From assembly GCA_020720185.1 (NCBI GenBank), contig DYPB01000083.1, positions 1 to 8,750 of the forward strand: a stretch of 8,750 nt of DNA. Reading direction: 5' to 3'. The first letter of the stretch is position 1; every line of letters begins with the position of its first letter. Shown in pieces: positions 6,845 through 8,750 of this stretch. The translations under genes were made by a program, and so were the position numbers. Below the pieces are notes generated by a model. It searched no databases. It was not told the DNA's origin and saw nothing but the letters and a program-made list of their open reading frames with translations. This DNA comes from Flavobacterium psychrophilum (GTDB taxonomy: Bacteria > Bacteroidota > Bacteroidia > Flavobacteriales > Flavobacteriaceae).

Positions 6845-8356
6845 ATGACCCTAGATTTGTATATTGAGCAATTAATCTGTTATGCACTGAAATACAACTT
6901 AATAGAAGAAGACGACCAAAGATTTATCCGGAATCAGTTAATGCATTTTCTGAAGATTAAAACTCCTTCTAAAAAAAGCAAACAGCAATGTCCGGAAAAT
7001 ATTTCAGACATTTTAGAACCCCTGATGGACAAAGCCTTTGAATTAAAACTACTGAAAAGCAATCTCATAACAGAGCGCGATTTATACGAGGCTGCCATAA
7101 TGGGAATACTATGCCCTCGACCAAGCCAGATTGTCAATCAGTTCTACTATACAAAAGCACTTTTAGGCACCGAAGCTGCCACAAATTGGCTTTATAAACT
7201 AGCCAAACATTTGAATTACATACAATGCGCCAGAATTGAAAAAAATGAAAACTGGAAATGCCATACAGAATATGGCGAGCTAGAAATAACCATCAATCTA
7301 TCGAAACCGGAAAAAGACCCTAAAGAAATTGCCGAAGCACTTAAAAATCCACCATCGAACTACCCCTTTTGTGTTCTTTGTGCCGAAAACGAAGGCTTTG
7401 CAGGGAGCTACAATCAGGCAGCACGTCAAAACCACCGCCTAATTCCATTGGATTTGAACGAAGAAACCTGGTTTTTCCAATATTCGCCCTATCTATATTA
7501 TAACGAGCACTGTATAGTGCTTTCGGAGGAGCACCGACCAATGAAAATTAATGTGGATACATTCTCCCGATTGCTTGAATTTCTCGAATTATTTCCGCAT
7601 TACTTTATTGGCTCCAATGCCGATTTACCTATTGTAGGAGGCTCTATTCTCTCCCACGACCATTTTCAGGGCGGAAAACACGTTTTTGCCATGGCAGAAG
7701 CGCCCATTGAATATCAAATTAATAGTAATAAAAATAAAGACCTTACTATTGGCCTTGTAAAATGGCCCATGTCGGTTATCCGTTTGGAGTCGTCAAACAA
7801 AGCCACAATACTTAATGCTGCCAACACTATATTATCGGCGTGGAAATTATACGCTAACGAAGAACTTGAAATAAATGCATTTACCGGAGACACTCCGCAC
7901 AATACCATTACGCCCATTGCCCGAAGAAAAAAAACAGCTTTTCAGCTAGATTTGGTGCTGCGCAATAACCGAACAAATTCGGATCATCCCATGGGAATTT
8001 TTCATCCACATGAACACTTACATCATCTAAAAAAAGAAAATATTGGCTTGATTGAAGTAATGGGACTAGCCATTTTACCGGGAAGATTAAAACAGGAAAT
8101 CGCTGATATAATAAAATCCCATCAGGATGATCATTATTTGGAGAAATATCCGCATTTAGAAAAGCACAAACATTGGATTGAAGAATTAAAAGCTCAACAT
8201 AGCCAAATTTCGGAATCTATCATAAAAGAAAGTATAGGCAAAAAATTTATCGAAGTACTCGAAAATGCAGCAGTTTTCAAACCAAATGCTCAAGGAAGGC
8301 AATCATTTATTCAATTTTTATCGTCAATAAACTTTGATTTATTTCAAACAAACTAG
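6845..8356 (+). CDS. galT: UDP-glucose--hexose-1-phosphate uridylyltransferase, class II
   Basis: A 503-aa enzyme transferring UMP from UDP-glucose to galactose-1-phosphate, yielding UDP-galactose and glucose-1-phosphate, the step after GalK. The active-site triad region is GGSILSHDHFQGGKHVFAM (265-283). His273 of HDHFQ corresponds to the nucleophilic histidine of the HPHPQ motif in class I enzymes, and Gln275 is the conserved glutamine. The N-terminal 100 residues are helical, with LYEAAIMGILCPRPSQIVNQF (80-100). The C-terminal domain holds FHPHEHLHHLKKENIGLIE (386-404). The length of about 500 aa and these motifs place it in the long class II GalT family known mainly from Firmicutes, not the class I form of about 350 aa. 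The ATG is 13 bp after galK and has no strong ribosome-binding site, so re-initiation after galK is likely. No galE or galM is in the window. Confidence 0.95.
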   Translation: MTLDLYIEQLICYALKYNLIEEDDQRFIRNQLMHFLKIKTPSKKSKQQCPENISDILEPLMDKAFELKLLKSNLITERDLYEAAIMGILCPRPSQIVNQFYYTKALLGTEAATNWLYKLAKHLNYIQCARIEKNENWKCHTEYGELEITINLSKPEKDPKEIAEALKNPPSNYPFCVLCAENEGFAGSYNQAARQNHRLIPLDLNEETWFFQYSPYLYYNEHCIVLSEEHRPMKINVDTFSRLLEFLELFPHYFIGSNADLPIVGGSILSHDHFQGGKHVFAMAEAPIEYQINSNKNKDLTIGLVKWPMSVIRLESSNKATILNAANTILSAWKLYANEELEINAFTGDTPHNTITPIARRKKTAFQLDLVLRNNRTNSDHPMGIFHPHEHLHHLKKENIGLIEVMGLAILPGRLKQEIADIIKSHQDDHYLEKYPHLEKHKHWIEELKAQHSQISESIIKESIGKKFIEVLENAAVFKPNAQGRQSFIQFLSSINFDLFQTN

Positions 8357-8403
8357 TCAGCCAATTGCATTTTAGTTATTGAATTAGGCATTTAAGTTAA
8401 AAA

Positions 8404-8430
8404 ATACTTGATTTATAGTTGCTCAAGTAT
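8404..8430. terminator. Hairpin 48 bp after galT, better on the minus strand
   Basis: An 8-bp perfect stem pairs 8404-8411 with 8423-8430 around an 11-nt loop. On the minus strand the stem runs into TTTTTT (8404-8399), a good rho-independent signature for a convergent gene to the right. On the plus strand the tail (ATATTTGATTTT) is weaker but could still serve the galKT transcript. Confidence 0.45.
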
Positions 8431-8433
8431 ATA

Positions 8434-8467
8434 TTTGATTTTACGCACATTAGAAGCGATATCTTTG
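8434..8467 (+). promoter_or_regulatory. Bacteroidota-type promoter (TTTG ... TATCTTTG)
   Basis: TTTG at 8434-8437 and a perfect TAnnTTTG match, TATCTTTG, at 8460-8467 are 22 bp apart, within the spacing described for Bacteroidota sigma factors. The predicted start is near 8474. No convincing ORF follows inside the window, so it would drive either a non-coding transcript through the palindrome cluster or a gene past the right edge. Confidence 0.4.
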
Positions 8468-8489
8468 TAATATTACGATTTTTTTTGCA

Positions 8490-8615
8490 TCTCAAAGCCT
8501 CGTAGTGGCATAATTTCTTAATTGTTTTAGATTTCTTTAGATTTCGGTGCTACGCACCTTTAAGATGGCTCCCGAATTTATTTTCCACAAAGATTTCACC
8601 ACTAAGTGGTTGATG
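8490..8615. repeat. Palindrome-rich intergenic repeat cluster
   Basis: This non-coding stretch carries several short inverted repeats joined by AT-rich linkers: GCC/GGC at 8497-8499 and 8507-8509, GGTGC-TAC-GCACC at 8546-8558, and ACCACT-A-AGTGGT at 8598-8610. A perfect tandem duplication of TTTAGATTTC occupies 8526-8545. Modules of this kind recur between genes in many Bacteroidota genomes as far as I recall; only one copy of each is seen here. With the terminator and promoter-like pair nearby, it makes up most of what the 394 bp after galT contains. Confidence 0.5.
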
Positions 8616-8646
8616 ATCGAATATAAAGTGCTTACAGGCTATTATA

Positions 8647-8750
8647 GGGTCTGCTGAAAAATATATAATTATTTTTTTAATCAATATTATAAATCAAAGC
8701 TGAATTCAAGTCATAAATGCAACTTTATTGTTAGACAAATTTAAATCAAA
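8647..8750 (+). mobile_element. Possible end of an insertion sequence
   Basis: GGGTCTGCTGAAAAA at 8647-8661 resembles the outer end of terminal inverted repeats of some insertion sequences (GGGTCTG-type ends followed by GAAAA). The remaining 90 bp are AT-rich and lack an ORF, as the lead-in to a transposase gene would. The partner repeat and any transposase would lie past the right edge, so this rests on the short motif alone. Confidence 0.22.

Noticed and set aside
8565..8657. 30-codon plus-strand frame starting ATGGCTCCCGAA
   Set aside because: It runs through the palindrome ACCACT-A-AGTGGT and ends in the IS-like motif; no ribosome-binding site and no family resemblance.
1..8750. CRISPR array, tRNA or rRNA genes
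   Set aside because: No regularly spaced direct repeats and no tRNA cloverleaf or rRNA-like segment were seen on either strand.

Overview
The window reads as an AT-rich bacterial chromosome segment, most likely from the Bacteroidota. That assignment is an inference. It rests on a TTTG...TATCTTTG promoter-like pair of the Bacteroidota TAnnTTTG type (8434-8467), weak Shine-Dalgarno sequences, long AT-rich hairpin terminators, and short-palindrome intergenic repeats of a kind I associate with this phylum. The window has two parts that differ in strand and apparently in composition.

Left part (1 to about 4.9 kb, minus strand). A tightly coupled two-gene unit is read right to left. First comes a 437-aa protein with an N-terminal AlbA_2/Schlafen-like domain (4813-3500). 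Its stop codon directly abuts the start of a 1017-aa Eco57I-like type IIG restriction-modification enzyme (3499-446), which carries an N-terminal PD-(D/E)xK nuclease motif, N6-adenine methyltransferase motifs and a C-terminal target-recognition region. The unit ends in a long hairpin (404-442). Beyond it lies an imperfect inverted repeat (166-323) with the architecture of an integron attC site: outer R-like stem, unpaired spacer, L-like stem with two bulged bases on one arm, long inner stem and a terminal loop. The outer box of this repeat, GCGTATAAC on the minus strand, has its exact complement GTTATACGC just upstream of the first gene (4881-4873). That is the arrangement expected if 174-4880 is one mobile gene cassette of about 4.7 kb carrying a defence module. 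No integrase is visible in the window.

Middle part (4.9-5.67 kb). A symmetric hairpin followed by a T-tract, an orphan 87-aa ORF of unknown function with a GTG start, and a 345-bp stretch holding two interleaved 8-bp inverted repeats that could form an H-type pseudoknot. A 21-codon basic ORF overlaps the galK start by ATGA.

Right part (5.67-8.75 kb, plus strand). galK and a class II galT (503 aa, the form best known from Firmicutes) lie 13 bp apart and together convert galactose to galactose-1-phosphate and then UDP-galactose plus glucose-1-phosphate (Leloir pathway). Downstream there is no convincing gene. That stretch holds a terminator, a promoter-like pair, a cluster of short palindromes with a 10-bp tandem duplication, and a sequence resembling the end of an insertion sequence near the right edge.
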